DNA of 32,057 nt from the NCBI GenBank assembly GCA_027482195.1, contig JAIXWE010000090.1:1-32057 (forward strand), in the 5' to 3' direction. Position 1 is the first letter of the stretch; every line of letters starts with the position of its first letter. Below, piece after piece: positions 17,167 to 31,422 of the stretch. The notes below the pieces were generated by a model. The model had not been told where the DNA came from, did not search any database, and saw nothing but the letters and a program-made list of their open reading frames with translations. Position numbers and translations under genes: made by a program. The DNA is from Alphaproteobacteria bacterium. GTDB taxonomy: Bacteria; Pseudomonadota; Alphaproteobacteria; Micavibrionales; Micavibrionaceae.

Positions 17167-17796
17167 TTATGCGCCTTCAGCCAATCGCGTGGTCAAGCTT
17201 TCAACCGCATCTTTGGTCAAAACCAATGTGTCGTGCTTTAAGATGTCATACACATTGGCACCTTCCACCGCGAGAATATCCATGTGTGGAATATTGCGCG
17301 TTGCGAGTGCGAAATTCTCATCCAAATCTGACCCACAAATAAACAATGCGGATGTCAAACCAAGCTTTTTAAAATTCGCAACCATCTCTTTTGTTTTTGG
17401 TGCTTTTGCTTTCGCCGCATCCAAAATGACCAATTGGTTGTTCGCCAATTTTGCCGATAATGCGATTTTAAGTGCAAGCGCACGCTCGCGTTTCGGCATG
17501 TCTGTTGCGTGGGAACGCACGACGGGTCCGAAAATGGTTGCCCCACCCACAAATTGGGGGGCGCGGCGTGTTCCGAAACGCGCAGAACCCGTTCCTTTTT
17601 GGTTATATGGCTTTTTGCCCGTTCCCGAAACTTCCGAGATGCCTTTTGTTTTGTGCGTGCCAGCTTGACGTTTGTTCAGCTGATAGCGAACCATGCGGTG
17701 CAAGATATCCTGGCGAAGCTCCACACCGAAAACGGTGGGGTTCAACTCAACCGAGCCGGCTTCTTTGTTATCAATGGTTTTTACAACGAGTTTCAT
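17167..17796 (-). CDS. rplD: 50S ribosomal protein L4
   Basis: L4 lines the exit tunnel with L22; in E. coli it also represses the S10 operon. Visible elements are the tunnel loop [74 protein letters not shown] and the C-terminal globular domain ending LTTRLAEGA. The length is 209 aa. Its ATG overlaps the rplC stop by 4 nt (ATGA), with AAGGTG 7 nt upstream inside rplC, so it is coupled to L3. No room exists upstream of rpsJ (12 nt) for an E. coli-style S10 leader. Confidence 0.98.
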   Translation of the reverse strand: MKLVVKTIDNKEAGSVELNPTVFGVELRQDILHRMVRYQLNKRQAGTHKTKGISEVSGTGKKPYNQKGTGSARFGTRRAPQFVGGATIFGPVVRSHATDMPKRERALALKIALSAKLANNQLVILDAAKAKAPKTKEMVANFKKLGLTSALFICGSDLDENFALATRNIPHMDILAVEGANVYDILKHDTLVLTKDAVESLTTRLAEGA

Positions 17797-18548
17797 TGTG
17801 CATCACCTTCCTGTGCTGGAGCATCCGCTTCAACACTTTGTTCTTGTGGAGCCGCCTCCGCTTGCGCAGATGCGGAACCTTTTAATGCTGCGGGTTTTGG
17901 CGCATCTTTATGGGCTGGCTTTTTCACAGCATCAACAATCGTCACATAAGATGTTGCGGTTCCGGGTACGGAGCCTTCAACCAAAATCAAATCTTTATCT
18001 GGGTAAACAGCAACAATTTTCAAATTCTGAGTTGTCACAGTTTCCGCACCCAAATGACCGGCCATTTTCTTGTTCTTGAAAACTTTACCAGGATCTTGAC
18101 GCTGACCCGTTGAACCGTGGGAGCGGTGCGACACCGACACACCGTGGGTTGCACGCAAACCACCGAAATTCCAACGCTTCATCGCACCGGCGAAGCCTTT
18201 ACCGGTTGTTGTGCCGCGAATATCAACCAATTGGCCGGGAACAAAATGTTCCACCGACAAGGTTGCACCCACATCAATGAGATTTTCAGGGGTGACACGA
18301 AACTCAACCAATTTTTTCTTTGGCTCAACTTTTGCTTTTGCGAAAACGCCGCGCATCGCTTTTGACACGCGCGAAACTTTCGCCTGGCCAACACCAAGCT
18401 GAACAGCCGTGTAGCCGTCTTTATCTTGGGTGCGCTGCGCCACAACTTGGCATTCTTCCACTTTCAACACAGTGACAGGAACGTGACGACCATCCGCATC
18501 AAAAATGCGTGTCATACCTTCCTTACGTGCAATTAAACCTGTTCTCAT
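17793..18548 (-). CDS. rplC: 50S ribosomal protein L3
   Basis: L3 is an early 50S assembly protein reaching toward the peptidyl transferase centre. It begins [28 protein letters not shown], and the central [56 protein letters not shown] includes the Gln residue that is methylated by PrmB in other bacteria. The ORF track starts at a TTG; the ATG at 18548 lies 7 nt after AGGAG and gives 251 aa. The last ~45 residues form an Ala/Gln/Glu-rich low-complexity tail absent from E. coli L3 (209 aa). Confidence 0.97.
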   Translation of the reverse strand: MRTGLIARKEGMTRIFDADGRHVPVTVLKVEECQVVAQRTQDKDGYTAVQLGVGQAKVSRVSKAMRGVFAKAKVEPKKKLVEFRVTPENLIDVGATLSVEHFVPGQLVDIRGTTTGKGFAGAMKRWNFGGLRATHGVSVSHRSHGSTGQRQDPGKVFKNKKMAGHLGAETVTTQNLKIVAVYPDKDLILVEGSVPGTATSYVTIVDAVKKPAHKDAPKPAALKGSASAQAEAAPQEQSVEADAPAQEGDAQ

Positions 18549-18559
18549 TGTCAATCTCC

Positions 18560-18880
18560 TTACGCAGCCTGACCGATCTTGATTTCAACATCGACACCGG
18601 CGGCCAAGTCTAACTTCATCAACGCATCCACAGTTTGCGGTGTTGGGTCAACAATATCCAACACGCGCTTGTGGGTGCGCATTTCAAACTGTTCCATCGA
18701 TTTTTTATCGATGTGCGGGGAACGCAACACGGTAAAGCGCTCTTTGCGGGTTGGCAATGGCACAGGCCCGCGCACGCGCGCACCGGTACGTTTTGCCGTT
18801 GATACGATCTCAGCCGTGGATTGATCCAACACGCGGTGATCAAAGGCCCGAAGGCGGATACGAATGGTTTGTGTGTCCAT
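18560..18880 (-). CDS. rpsJ: 30S ribosomal protein S10 (NusE)
   Basis: S10 is a 30S head protein that also serves in transcription antitermination as NusE. The sequence [68 protein letters not shown] is close to consensus, and [13 protein letters not shown] ends it. The length is 106 aa. SD AGAGGAAG is upstream. It lies 12 nt after fusA; in most alphaproteobacteria tuf would come between these two. Confidence 0.98.
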   Translation of the reverse strand: MDTQTIRIRLRAFDHRVLDQSTAEIVSTAKRTGARVRGPVPLPTRKERFTVLRSPHIDKKSMEQFEMRTHKRVLDIVDPTPQTVDALMKLDLAAGVDVEIKIGQAA

Positions 18881-18892
18881 AATTTCTTCCTC

Positions 18893-21001
18893 TTAAGCCG
18901 CTAATTTCTTTTTGACTTCTTCAACAATGTTCGGTGGAACCGGCTCATAATGATCGAACAACATCGTATATTGTGCGCGACCTTGTGACATCGAGCGCAA
19001 ATTGTTGATGTAACCGAACATGTTTGACAAAGGCACCATCGCCGTAATTACTTTTGCGTTTCCGCGATCATCCATGGAGTTGATTTGACCACGACGGGAA
19101 TTCAAATCACCGATGATATCGCCCATGTAATCTTCAGGTGTAACAACTTCCACCTTCATCACAGGCTCAAGTAATTGAGGACCCGCTTTTTGCATCCCTT
19201 CTTTGAAGGCAGCACGTGCCGCAATTTCGAACGCGAGTGCAGACGAGTCAACATCGTGGTAAGCCCCATCCGTCAAGCGCACTTTGAAATCAACGACCGG
19301 GAAGCCCGCGATGATACCAGTTTCTTGTGCATTTCTGAGACCCTTTTCAACGCCGGGAATATACTCTTTTGGAACAGCTCCACCCACGATTTCCGATTTA
19401 AATTCATAACCCAAACCAGGCTCTTGGGGTTCAAACACCAAGTTAATGCGCGCATACTGACCCGATCCACCCGATTGTTTTTTGTGGGTATAATCAACTT
19501 CAGCCAAGCGTGTAATGGTTTCGCGATATGCCACTTGCGGTGCACCGATATTCGCCTCAACCTTAAATTCACGCTTCATACGATCAACAATAATTTCAAG
19601 GTGCAATTCACCCATTCCCTTGATGATCGTTTGACCAGATTCGTGATCAACCGACACGCGGAAAGATGGATCTTCAGACGCAAGACGTTGCAACGCTTGT
19701 GACATTTTTTCTTGGTCAGCTTTTGTTTTCGGCTCAACCGCGATCTCAATAACAGGCTCAGGAAACTCCATACGCTCCAAAACGATTGGCTTTGCCGAGT
19801 CGCACAATGTATCGCCGGTGGTGGTATCTTTCAAACCAACCAAAGCCACGATATCACCCGCATAGGCTTCTTTGATTTCTTCACGGTTATTGGAGTGCAT
19901 GAGCAACATACGGCCAATACGCTCTTTTTTATCTTTGACGGTGTTCACAACGTAAGATCCCGCATCCAACTTACCGGAGTAAATCCGTGCGAATGTCAAA
20001 GATCCCACGAAAGGATCGTTCATGATTTTGAAAGCAAGCGCGGAGAAAGGCGCATCATCCGCAGCCGGACGTGTATCTTCTTCATCGCTGTCAACTTTTT
20101 TGCCTTTAACATTGCCGACATCCAACGGGCCCGGCAAGAAATCAACAACCGCATCCAACAACGTCTGAACGCCTTTGTTCTTAAACGCGGAACCGGTCAG
20201 CATCGGGACGAAAGATGAATTCAATGTTCCCTTACGGATACATTTTTTCAAGGTTGCGATATCAACCTCTTTACCTTCCAAATAAGCTTCCATGGCGTCG
20301 TCATCTTGCTCAACAGCCATTTCAACCATTTTCATGCGGTATTCTTTTGCTTTCTCAAGCAAATCAGCCGGAATATCGGTTTCTTTGAAAGTTGCACCGA
20401 GATTGTCTGAATCCCAAATGATCGCCTTCATCTTGAGCAAATCAACCACGCCAACGAAATCAGATTCCGCACCGATAGGAAGATTTAACACAAGCGGGTT
20501 TGCACCAAGGCGTGTTTTAATATCAGAGACGCAACGATAAAAATCGGCGCCGATTTTGTCCATTTTGTTCGCGAAAACAATACGCGGAACTTTATATTTA
20601 TCACCTTGACGCCATACGGTTTCCGTTTGCGGCTCAACCCCTTGGTTTCCGTCAAGCAAACACACCGCACCATCAAGAACGCGCAACGAGCGCTCAACTT
20701 CAATTGTAAAGTCAACGTGGCCAGGTGTATCAATGCTGTTCAGGCGCATTTTTTGACCTGGATTTGTGCCATGCTCAGGCCCCGTCCAAAAACAGGTGGT
20801 CGCCGCAGAGGTAATGGTAATTCCGCGCTCTTGCTCTTGCTCCATCCAATCCATGGTCGCCGCACCGTCATGCACCTCACCAATTTTGTGAGACTTACCG
20901 GTGTAATATAAAATGCGTTCCGTACATGTGGTTTTTCCGGCGTCAATATGCGCCATGATTCCAAAGTTACGGTAGTTTGCTAAAGGATATTCGCGTGCCA
21001 T
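18893..21001 (-). CDS. fusA: Translation elongation factor G
   Basis: EF-G is the GTPase that drives translocation and, with RRF, ribosome recycling. The G motifs are all present: AHIDAGKTT (P-loop, residues ~17-25), [11 protein letters not shown] (switch I), DTPGHVDF (G3) and NKMD (G4). Domains II-V follow, with [18 protein letters not shown] and the domain IV segment [16 protein letters not shown]. At 702 aa it is full length. SD AGGA lies 8 nt upstream. Residue positions linked with fusidic acid resistance were not seen to be changed, but I did not compare them one by one. Confidence 0.99.
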   Translation of the reverse strand: MAREYPLANYRNFGIMAHIDAGKTTCTERILYYTGKSHKIGEVHDGAATMDWMEQEQERGITITSAATTCFWTGPEHGTNPGQKMRLNSIDTPGHVDFTIEVERSLRVLDGAVCLLDGNQGVEPQTETVWRQGDKYKVPRIVFANKMDKIGADFYRCVSDIKTRLGANPLVLNLPIGAESDFVGVVDLLKMKAIIWDSDNLGATFKETDIPADLLEKAKEYRMKMVEMAVEQDDDAMEAYLEGKEVDIATLKKCIRKGTLNSSFVPMLTGSAFKNKGVQTLLDAVVDFLPGPLDVGNVKGKKVDSDEEDTRPAADDAPFSALAFKIMNDPFVGSLTFARIYSGKLDAGSYVVNTVKDKKERIGRMLLMHSNNREEIKEAYAGDIVALVGLKDTTTGDTLCDSAKPIVLERMEFPEPVIEIAVEPKTKADQEKMSQALQRLASEDPSFRVSVDHESGQTIIKGMGELHLEIIVDRMKREFKVEANIGAPQVAYRETITRLAEVDYTHKKQSGGSGQYARINLVFEPQEPGLGYEFKSEIVGGAVPKEYIPGVEKGLRNAQETGIIAGFPVVDFKVRLTDGAYHDVDSSALAFEIAARAAFKEGMQKAGPQLLEPVMKVEVVTPEDYMGDIIGDLNSRRGQINSMDDRGNAKVITAMVPLSNMFGYINNLRSMSQGRAQYTMLFDHYEPVPPNIVEEVKKKLAA

Positions 21002-21039
21002 GTTTTAAATCCTGATCAAAATCCTGTTATATCGCCTGA

Positions 21040-21546
21040 TTACCAACGGAAATGTGCAAAAGCACGGTTTGCTTCCGCCATTTTGTGTGTGTCATCACGT
21101 TTTTTAATTGCTGTACCACGGCCGTTTGTTGCGTCCAAAATCTCAGCCGCCAAACGCTCTTCCATTGTGCGCTCGCCGCGCTTACGGGCCGCATCACGCA
21201 ACCAACGCATCGCCAACGCATAACCACGATCAACACGTACTTCCACCGGAACTTGGTATGTCGCACCACCAACGCGGCGTGAACGCACTTCGATATCCGG
21301 CTTTACTTTATTCAAGACAAAAATCAAAACAGCCAAGCCTTTATTGATTTTTGACAGGTCTGGGTTGAGATCGAGGTCATTCGAAACTTTGTTTGAGATA
21401 ATATCAATCGCACCATATGCGATTTTTTCAGCGGCCGATTTTTTACCGCGCGTCATCAACACGTTGATGAATTTTGACAACTGAACGTTCCCGAATTTCG
21501 GATCGGGAAGAATTTCGCGTTTTTCTGCACTATGACGACGTGACAT
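21040..21546 (-). CDS. rpsG: 30S ribosomal protein S7 (with an internal insertion)
   Basis: S7 starts assembly of the 30S head and contacts the E-site t[78 protein letters not shown] and the end [18 protein letters not shown] are plain. It is 168 aa against about 156 in most bacteria. The difference is about 12 extra residues between YGAIDII and [11 protein letters not shown], where the sequence reads [19 protein letters not shown]. The frame is open and flanks are conserved, so this looks like a real insertion, not an error. It lies 14 nt after rpsL and 38 nt before fusA. Confidence 0.97.
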   Translation of the reverse strand: MSRRHSAEKREILPDPKFGNVQLSKFINVLMTRGKKSAAEKIAYGAIDIISNKVSNDLDLNPDLSKINKGLAVLIFVLNKVKPDIEVRSRRVGGATYQVPVEVRVDRGYALAMRWLRDAARKRGERTMEERLAAEILDATNGRGTAIKKRDDTHKMAEANRAFAHFRW

Positions 21547-21560
21547 GGTTCACCCTTCCC

Positions 21561-21932
21561 TTATTTCGGCTTCTTCGCGCCATAGACGGAACGCGACTGT
21601 TTACGATCTTTAACCCCTTGCGTATCAAGAGCACCACGCACGATACGGTAACGTACCCCTGGTAAGTCCTTGACCCGTCCGCCGTGTACCAACACAACAG
21701 AGTGTTCTTGAAGATTGTGGCCTTCACCACGAATGTAACAAATAACTTCGATCCCTGTGGTCAAGCGGACCTTGGCAACCTTCCGCAACGCCGAGTTCGG
21801 CTTTTTCGGTGTGGTTGTGTACACACGTGTACAAACGCCACGCACTTGTGGGTTTTGTTTCAACGCCCGGTTTTTCTTACGGACGGACTGTTTTTCCCGC
21901 GGCTTGCGGATAAGCTGTTGAATCGTTGGCAT
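21561..21932 (-). CDS. rpsL: 30S ribosomal protein S12
   Basis: S12 lies at the decoding centre and sets translational accuracy. It is 123 aa and near-consensus: [39 protein letters not shown] and [35 protein letters not shown]. The Lys residues at which streptomycin-resistance changes occur (Lys43 and Lys88 counting Met) are both wild type, and the Asp of VKDLPGV that is methylthiolated in other bacteria is present. AAGGG lies 12 nt before the ATG, farther than ideal. It is the first gene of the long str-S10-spc transcript. Confidence 0.98.
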   Translation of the reverse strand: MPTIQQLIRKPREKQSVRKKNRALKQNPQVRGVCTRVYTTTPKKPNSALRKVAKVRLTTGIEVICYIRGEGHNLQEHSVVLVHGGRVKDLPGVRYRIVRGALDTQGVKDRKQSRSVYGAKKPK

Positions 21933-21986
21933 GCGCTGTATTGCCCTTTAATCCTTAAAAAGTTCAAAATGTTGTGGATGAGTGGC

Positions 21987-22016
21987 GTGATAACGCGGCA
22001 GAAGGGCTCGAGTCAA
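21987..22016 (-). promoter_or_regulatory. Candidate proximal promoter for rpsL
   Basis: CTTGACT (-35 TTGACT) is followed after 18 bp by TATCAC on the minus strand, giving a start about 50 nt before the rpsL ATG. The strong CTTGAC with a weaker -10 is common in alphaproteobacterial housekeeping promoters. Confidence 0.5.
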
Positions 22017-22184
22017 GCATTTAATGGCTTGCAGGCACCTTTTGATGTTTTATCACGGATATCCCCGAGGAGATTTTTAGAGTTGCGTCTAGTCGTTACA
22101 AAATCAACTTTTTCTTTGATAATCAAATACTTAAGTCTTATCTTGATAACGGCCTACGGCCAACTCATCCAAACAAGTGGGCGG
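22017..22184. other. Gene-free leader region upstream of rpsL
   Basis: No convincing open frame is seen here. It contains a palindrome, TTTGAT-A-ATCAAA (22115-22127), and a small GGCC-TAC-GGCC hairpin between the two candidate rpsL promoters. These may be operator or mRNA leader elements of the distal promoter's transcript; nothing identifies a regulator. Confidence 0.4.
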
Positions 22185-22213
22185 ACTATGACGTTTTGTG
22201 CCTAAGATGTCAA
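22185..22213 (-). promoter_or_regulatory. Candidate distal promoter for the rpsL operon
   Basis: TTGACA (perfect -35) and CATAGT (-10) are spaced by 17 bp on the minus strand. Its transcript would carry a leader of about 245 nt before rpsL. It lies just downstream of the terminator of the 64-aa gene, as expected for a new transcription unit. Confidence 0.6.
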
Positions 22214-22261
22214 CGAATTTTTTACGAATTTTCTGATTCTTTTTTGAATTATCTTTAAATT

Positions 22262-22288
22262 AAAAAAGCCCGCATAAAAGCGGGCTTT
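22262..22288 (-). terminator. Intrinsic terminator after the 64-aa gene
   Basis: AAAGCCCGC and GCGGGCTTT form a 9-bp stem with a 6-nt loop; the minus-strand transcript continues with TTTTTT. It separates the small gene from the rpsL promoter region. Its GCCCGC/GCGGGC core is the same as in the rplO-secY terminator. Confidence 0.85.
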
Positions 22289-22317
22289 ATCAAAAACGCG
22301 TCAAAAAAGATCGTGTA

Positions 22318-22512
22318 TTATTTTTTATCAAGCGTAAGAAGAGCCAGTGTTACATTGGCATAAGCATTAGCAATCGCAACTTTATGGGGCGACTCTACAT
22401 AATTTTCTTTGCCCTTCCATTGTTGTTGCAAGAAGTTGCGCATTTCTTCCAAAGTTTGTCTGCTTTGCGCATCCACACCTTCGGTGCGCCATTGATCAAT
22501 TTTTGAGGCCAT
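22318..22512 (-). CDS. Uncharacterised 64-aa protein between rpoC and rpsL
   Basis: I do not recognise this protein. From the ATG at 22512 (MASKIDQWRTEG) it is 64 aa. The first half is polar and rich in Gln, Arg and Glu and probably helical (QSRQTLEEMRNFLQQQWKG); the second half is a more apolar helix (AIANAYANVTLALLTL). It has no Cys, signal peptide or clear DNA-binding motif. SD AGGGAG lies 9 nt before this ATG, so I reject the ORF track's upstream start, whose added residues overlap the -10 promoter element. It has its own strong promoter and terminator, which argues that it is a real, independently expressed gene. A ribosome- or polymerase-associated role is only guilt by location. Confidence 0.7.
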   Translation of the reverse strand: MASKIDQWRTEGVDAQSRQTLEEMRNFLQQQWKGKENYVESPHKVAIANAYANVTLALLTLDKK

Positions 22513-22556
22513 AATGTCAAACTCCCTGACTTGAGATATGCTTTTCTTCGATTGGC

Positions 22557-22585
22557 AAATTAAGAGCATGTTAAAAATATGTCAA
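22557..22585 (-). promoter_or_regulatory. Strong sigma70-type promoter for the 64-aa gene
   Basis: TTGACA (perfect) and TAATTT are spaced by 17 bp on the minus strand, giving a short leader of about 40 nt. It begins right after the rpoC terminator. Confidence 0.7.
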
Positions 22586-22586
22586 T

Positions 22587-22615
22587 AAAAAACCCGCCTT
22601 TTGAGACGGGTTTTT
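22587..22615 (-). terminator. Intrinsic terminator after rpoC
   Basis: AAAAACCCG and CGGGTTTTT make a stem that extends inward through CTC/GGC-type pairs to a small loop; the transcript ends in TTTTTT. It lies 23 nt after the rpoC stop and closes the rpoBC unit. Confidence 0.85.
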
Positions 22616-22638
22616 GAAATTCTTTAATGAGCCAAAAC

Positions 22639-26820
<4,182 letters not shown>

Positions 26821-26855
26821 GTTTATCTTCCTTTATAATCTTTTGCTGTCTCGGC

Positions 26856-29800
26856 TTACTCTTCCGAATTTTTCATTTCAACATTGAGACCCAAAGCTTT
26901 TAATTCTTTGGTCAAAACGTTGAACGATTCCGGCACACCGATTTCGAAATTATCTTCACCACGGACAATGGCTTCGTACACTTTCGCACGTCCCGCCACG
27001 TCGTCCGACTTGATGGTGAGCAATTCTTGCAATGTGTAAGCCGCGCCATAAGCTTGCAACGCCCAGACCTCCATTTCCCCGAAACGCTGACCACCGAATT
27101 GGGCTTTACCACCCAAAGGTTGTTGCGTGACGAGCGAGTAAGGCCCAATAGAACGTGCGTGAATTTTATCATCCACCAAGTGGTGAAGTTTCAGCATGTA
27201 CATATAACCCACGGTCACATTGCGGTGGAACGCTTCACCCGTGCGCCCGTCAATCAAGCGCACCTGGCCGGAGCGATGAAGCCCCGCATGTTCCAGCAAT
27301 TTGGTGATATCGGGTTCTTCCGCACCGTCAAACACGGGGGTTGCCATCGGCACACCGCCGCGCAAATTGTTCGACATCTCAAGCACCTGAACATCATCAA
27401 GAAGCGAGACTTTTTCATCAAATTCTTTGTCGCCATAAACATCTTTCAGTTTGGTTTTCAAAGATTTGAGCTCAACCCCGTTCGGGTTTTTGCGATCTTG
27501 GAAATGGTCGATCAATTCACCGATTTGTTTACCAAGTGACGCCGACGCCCAACCCAAATGTGTTTCCAAAATTTGCCCCACATTCATACGGGAAGGAACA
27601 CCAAGCGGGTTCAACACGAGGTCAACAGGTGTGCCGTCTTCCAAATACGGCATGTCTTCGGCCGGCATGATTTTTGACACCACACCTTTGTTACCGTGAC
27701 GTCCCGCCATTTTGTCACCCGGCTGCATTTTGCGTTTAATGGCCACGAAAACTTTGACCATTTTCATCACACCGGGAGGCAATTCATCCCCGCGCTGTAA
27801 TTTTTCAACTTTTGATTCAAAACGCGCTTTCAGGTTATCAACCGCATCATCGAATGTTTTTCCAACGGCTTCGATTTCAGCCATCGTTTTTTCATTCTCG
27901 ATACCAATCTGACGCCACAAGCCGCGTTTTTCGATACCGTCCAACATTTCGGTGGTGATTTTGTCGCCTTTGGCAACGCCCGAAACGCCCTTTGGAACCG
28001 CTCCAACTTTTTGACCAATCAATAATTCTTTCAAACGGCTGTAGAAACCATCTTCCAAAATTTTACGCTCGTCATCGCGGTCTTTTGCAAGACGCTCAAT
28101 TTCCTCGCGCTCAATGGTAAGGGCGCGAGAATCTTTGTCGATACCGCGGCGGTTAAACACGCGCACTTCGACAACCGTTCCGGCCGTTCCAGGCGGCAAG
28201 CGCAAGGATGAATCTTTCACATCCGCAGCCTTCTCACCGAAAATTGCGCGCAGCAATTTTTCTTCCGGTGTCATCGGGCTTTCGCCTTTTGGCGTGACTT
28301 TACCGACCAAGATATCACCCGGGCCAACTTCGGCACCGATGTGCACAATCCCGGATTCATCGAGGTGTTTGAGTGCTTCTTCACCAACGTTTGGAATATC
28401 GCGTGTGATTTCCTCAGGTCCCAATTTCGTATCCCGCGCCATCACCTCAAACTCTTCGAGGTGGATCGAGGTAAACACGTCATCGGCGACAATTTTCTCG
28501 GAGATCAAAATTGAGTCCTCAAAATTGTAACCGTTCCACGGCATGAACGCGACAAGCACGTTACGACCCAATGCCAATTCACCCAATTCTGTGGATGGGC
28601 CATCGGCAATGATATCGCCCGCACGCAACACATCACCCACTTTCACAAGCGGTTTTTGGTTGATGCATGTGCTTTGGTTGGAGCGTTGGAATTTCATCAT
28701 CTTATAAATGTCAACCACAGCCTCGGAGGTGTTTAATTCTTCCGTCGCACGAATAACAATACGGTTGGCATCCACCTCAACGACAACACCCGCACGGCGC
28801 GCCGCAACGGCCGCACCGGAATCACGAGCCACGGTCAATTCCATGCCTGTGCCAACAAGTGGCGCATCGGAGCGAAGAAGTGGCACGGCTTGACGCTGCA
28901 TATTCGAACCCATCAAGGCGCGGTTCGCATCATCATTCTCAAGAAACGGAATAAGTGCCGCCGCAACGGACACAATCTGCTTGGGCGAGACGTCGATAAA
29001 TTCAATCGCAGCCGGTTGTGACATCAAGTTTTCACCAGCGTTACGGCACGAAACCAAATCGTCAACAAATTTACCGGATTTATCGAGCGGTGTGTTCGCC
29101 TGAGCAATCGTGTATTTTGCTTCTTCCATCGCGGACATATAGACAACTTCGTCCGTCACCTTGCCGTCTTTGACGCGGCGATACGGGCTCTCGATGAAGC
29201 CATATTGATTCACGCGCGCGAAAGTGGCGAGTGAGTTAATAAGACCGATGTTCGGGCCTTCCGGTGTTTCAATCGGGCAAATGCGTCCGTAATGGGTTGG
29301 GTGCACGTCACGCACTTCAAAGCCCGCGCGTTCACGTGTCAAACCACCGGGGCCAAGCGCCGATAAACGGCGTTTGTGGGTGATCTCAGACAATGGGTTT
29401 GTCTGATCCATAAATTGTGAAAGTTGTGATGAGCCGAAAAATTCGCGCACCGCTGCTTGAGCGGGTTTGGAATTGATCAAATCATGCGGCATATAGGTGT
29501 CGATATCGACCGACGACATACGTTCACGGATCGCGCGCTCCATCCGGGTCAGGCCCAAACGAATTTGGTTTTCCATCAACTCCCCAACCGAACGCACGCG
29601 ACGATTGCCAAGGTTGTCGATGTCATCCACTTCGCCACGCCCATCTTTCAAATCGTGCAAATAACGCAAGATGGCGAGAATATCTTCTTTGGTCAAAACG
29701 CGCAGTTGATCGGATGCTTTCAGATCCAAACGTACATTCATTTTTACGCGTCCCACGGCCGATAAATCATAACGCTCAGGATCAAAGAAGAGGGAATGGA

Positions 29801-31112
29801 ACAACGCTTCGGCCGATTCAACCGTTGGCGGCTCGCCTGGGCGCATAACGCGGTAAATATCGATCAACGCTTCTTCGCGCGTGTCACATTTATCAGCCAA
29901 TAAAGTATTGCGCACATAAGGCCCGATATTGAGGTGGTCAATTGCCAAGACAGGCAGCTCATTCAAGCCTGCACTCAAGCATTTTTTCAGATCTTCTTTG
30001 GTCAATTCATGCCCAGCTTCAAAAAGAACCAGACCTGTTTTTTGATCCAAAACGTCAGTTGCCAGATAAGATCCGATCAATTCTTCTTCTTGAACAAGAA
30101 TTTCTTTCAAACCGTCTTCGGCAAATTTACGTGCCAAACGCGGCGTCACTTTTGTGCCCGCATCGGCAATCACTTTTCCGTTCTTTGCATCAACCAAATC
30201 ATAGGCCAATTTCATGCCACGCATGCGCTCCGCTTCAAAATTGGTGCGGAAACCTTTTTTATCTTGCTTGTAAAGAATGCGGTTGTAGAAAATGCCCAAA
30301 ATTTCTTCATTGCTCATCCCTTGGATCAACAACGAATCAATTGGCTTGTCTTTCTTTTGGCATTCCAAAATATATTTTTCCGACTCAGCCGAATAGAGCG
30401 AGCGCAAGAACGTCGTCACCGGCAATTTACGGCGACGGTCAATACGCACGTTCAAAATATCTTTCGCATCAAATTCGAAATCCAACCATGACCCGCGATA
30501 AGGAATAATGCGCGCAGCAAATAAATATTTACCCGACGCATGTGATTTTCCACCATCATGATCAAAGAACACACCGGGTGAGCGGTGCATTTGCGAGACG
30601 ATCACGCGCTCGGTGCCGTTCACAATAAACGTGCCGTTTTCGGTCATAAGCGGCATATCAACCAAATAAACATCTTGTTCTTTGATATCGCGGATGGAAC
30701 GCAAACCTGTTTCTTCATCCACGTCAAATACCGACAAACGTAACGTCACGCGCAACGGCGCGGCATAGGTCATACCGCGTTGACGGCATTCATCCGTATC
30801 GTATTTTGGTTGCTCGAGTTCATAGCGCACGAAATCAATTTCGGCTTTGTCGGCGAAATCTTTGATCGGGAAAACGGATGACAAGACTTCTTGAAGACCG
30901 CGCATCTCGCGTGCATCTGCGTCCACATGCATTTGCAAGAATTGTTCATACGAATCTTTTTGCACTTCAATAAGGTTCGGCATTTGCGCCACTTCGCGAA
31001 TTTTGCCAAAGCTTCTGCGGATGCGTTTACGCCCGGTGAAACTGTTGACAATTTCTTCCGCAGTGAAGGGAGAGTTTTTGCGCGAGACGGTCAAAGATTT
31101 TTTTGCAGCCAT
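26856..31112 (-). CDS. rpoB: DNA-directed RNA polymerase beta subunit
   Basis: RpoB forms the other pincer of RNA polymerase and the rifampicin pocket. The rif cluster [33 protein letters not shown] is wild type at the usual Asp, His and Ser positions. Other landmarks are [35 protein letters not shown] and the C-terminal [33 protein letters not shown] prefer MAAKKSL at 31112 (1418 aa) because AAAGG lies 7 nt upstream; the ATG two codons earlier is only 1 nt from that SD. rplL does not lie upstream here; a divergent CBS-domain gene does. Confidence 0.98.
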   Translation of the reverse strand: MAAKKSLTVSRKNSPFTAEEIVNSFTGRKRIRRSFGKIREVAQMPNLIEVQKDSYEQFLQMHVDADAREMRGLQEVLSSVFPIKDFADKAEIDFVRYELEQPKYDTDECRQRGMTYAAPLRVTLRLSVFDVDEETGLRSIRDIKEQDVYLVDMPLMTENGTFIVNGTERVIVSQMHRSPGVFFDHDGGKSHASGKYLFAARIIPYRGSWLDFEFDAKDILNVRIDRRRKLPVTTFLRSLYSAESEKYILECQKKDKPIDSLLIQGMSNEEILGIFYNRILYKQDKKGFRTNFEAERMRGMKLAYDLVDAKNGKVIADAGTKVTPRLARKFAEDGLKEILVQEEELIGSYLATDVLDQKTGLVLFEAGHELTKEDLKKCLSAGLNELPVLAIDHLNIGPYVRNTLLADKCDTREEALIDIYRVMRPGEPPTVESAEALFHSLFFDPERYDLSAVGRVKMNVRLDLKASDQLRVLTKEDILAILRYLHDLKDGRGEVDDIDNLGNRRVRSVGELMENQIRLGLTRMERAIRERMSSVDIDTYMPHDLINSKPAQAAVREFFGSSQLSQFMDQTNPLSEITHKRRLSALGPGGLTRERAGFEVRDVHPTHYGRICPIETPEGPNIGLINSLATFARVNQYGFIESPYRRVKDGKVTDEVVYMSAMEEAKYTIAQANTPLDKSGKFVDDLVSCRNAGENLMSQPAAIEFIDVSPKQIVSVAAALIPFLENDDANRALMGSNMQRQAVPLLRSDAPLVGTGMELTVARDSGAAVAARRAGVVVEVDANRIVIRATEELNTSEAVVDIYKMMKFQRSNQSTCINQKPLVKVGDVLRAGDIIADGPSTELGELALGRNVLVAFMPWNGYNFEDSILISEKIVADDVFTSIHLEEFEVMARDTKLGPEEITRDIPNVGEEALKHLDESGIVHIGAEVGPGDILVGKVTPKGESPMTPEEKLLRAIFGEKAADVKDSSLRLPPGTAGTVVEVRVFNRRGIDKDSRALTIEREEIERLAKDRDDERKILEDGFYSRLKELLIGQKVGAVPKGVSGVAKGDKITTEMLDGIEKRGLWRQIGIENEKTMAEIEAVGKTFDDAVDNLKARFESKVEKLQRGDELPPGVMKMVKVFVAIKRKMQPGDKMAGRHGNKGVVSKIMPAEDMPYLEDGTPVDLVLNPLGVPSRMNVGQILETHLGWASASLGKQIGELIDHFQDRKNPNGVELKSLKTKLKDVYGDKEFDEKVSLLDDVQVLEMSNNLRGGVPMATPVFDGAEEPDITKLLEHAGLHRSGQVRLIDGRTGEAFHRNVTVGYMYMLKLHHLVDDKIHARSIGPYSLVTQQPLGGKAQFGGQRFGEMEVWALQAYGAAYTLQELLTIKSDDVAGRAKVYEAIVRGEDNFEIGVPESFNVLTKELKALGLNVEMKNSEE

Positions 31113-31193
31113 GGTCATGCCTTTGCAGTGTTACATGCGAGTTAAAAACAAAAATGTCGTGACGAGAATCTGATATGACCTCTCGTTGCCGAA

Positions 31194-31220
31194 AAAACAT
31201 TCCGCGGATAAGAATGTTTT
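31194..31220 (-). promoter_or_regulatory. 9-bp inverted repeat with T-run in the rpoB leader
   Basis: AAAACATTC and GAATGTTTT flank a 9-nt centre without mismatch. On the minus strand GAATG is followed by TTTTTT, so it has the outline of a weak, AT-rich terminator. It also overlaps the candidate rpoB -10. It may be an operator or an attenuator in front of rpoB. Confidence 0.45.
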
Positions 31221-31243
31221 ACGTGGCAACTATCCTTGGTCAA
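31216..31243 (-). promoter_or_regulatory. Candidate promoter for rpoBC
   Basis: TTGACC and TAAAAC are separated by 16 bp on the minus strand, giving a leader of about 100 nt. The match is moderate. A promoter here is needed because the upstream gene is divergent. Confidence 0.4.
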
Positions 31244-31253
31244 AACAGACATC

Positions 31254-31369
31254 GGGGATGTGTCCGCATCAATAATGGGTGTTATCTAACGGCTTTGTGC
31301 GGCAATGTCGAGAAAAAAATATAATTTTTTATTGCCATATTGCCCTCAAAGGTTACGGACACAATCCCC
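31254..31369. repeat. Long-range inverted repeat around the CBS-gene promoter region
   Basis: GGGGATGTGTCCG (31254-31266) is matched by CGGACACAATCCCC (31356-31369), its complement with one extra A. The arms are 89 bp apart and enclose an AT-rich block with TATAAT at 31320. No target-site duplication or transposase is evident, so it may be a paired operator or a very short remnant of a mobile element. Confidence 0.5.
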
Positions 31370-31422
31370 ATTGCTCTCTCATAGTAAGTGTCATAGCCTT
31401 ATGAAATTCAAGGGAGCTATTC

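Larger units (their letters stand above)
31119..31422. other. Divergent intergenic region between rpoB and the CBS-domain gene
   Basis: No gene is seen in this 304-bp stretch. It holds candidate promoters in both directions, a 9-bp perfect inverted repeat (31194-31220) and a long-range 13-bp inverted repeat (31254-31266 with 31356-31369). A 16-codon frame from the ATG at 31401 overlaps the CBS gene start in another frame and is not called. Confidence 0.6.

Noticed and set aside
21933-22260. tRNA or structured small RNA upstream of rpsL
   Set aside because: I saw no tRNA cloverleaf or TPsiC-type motif; only small palindromes are present.
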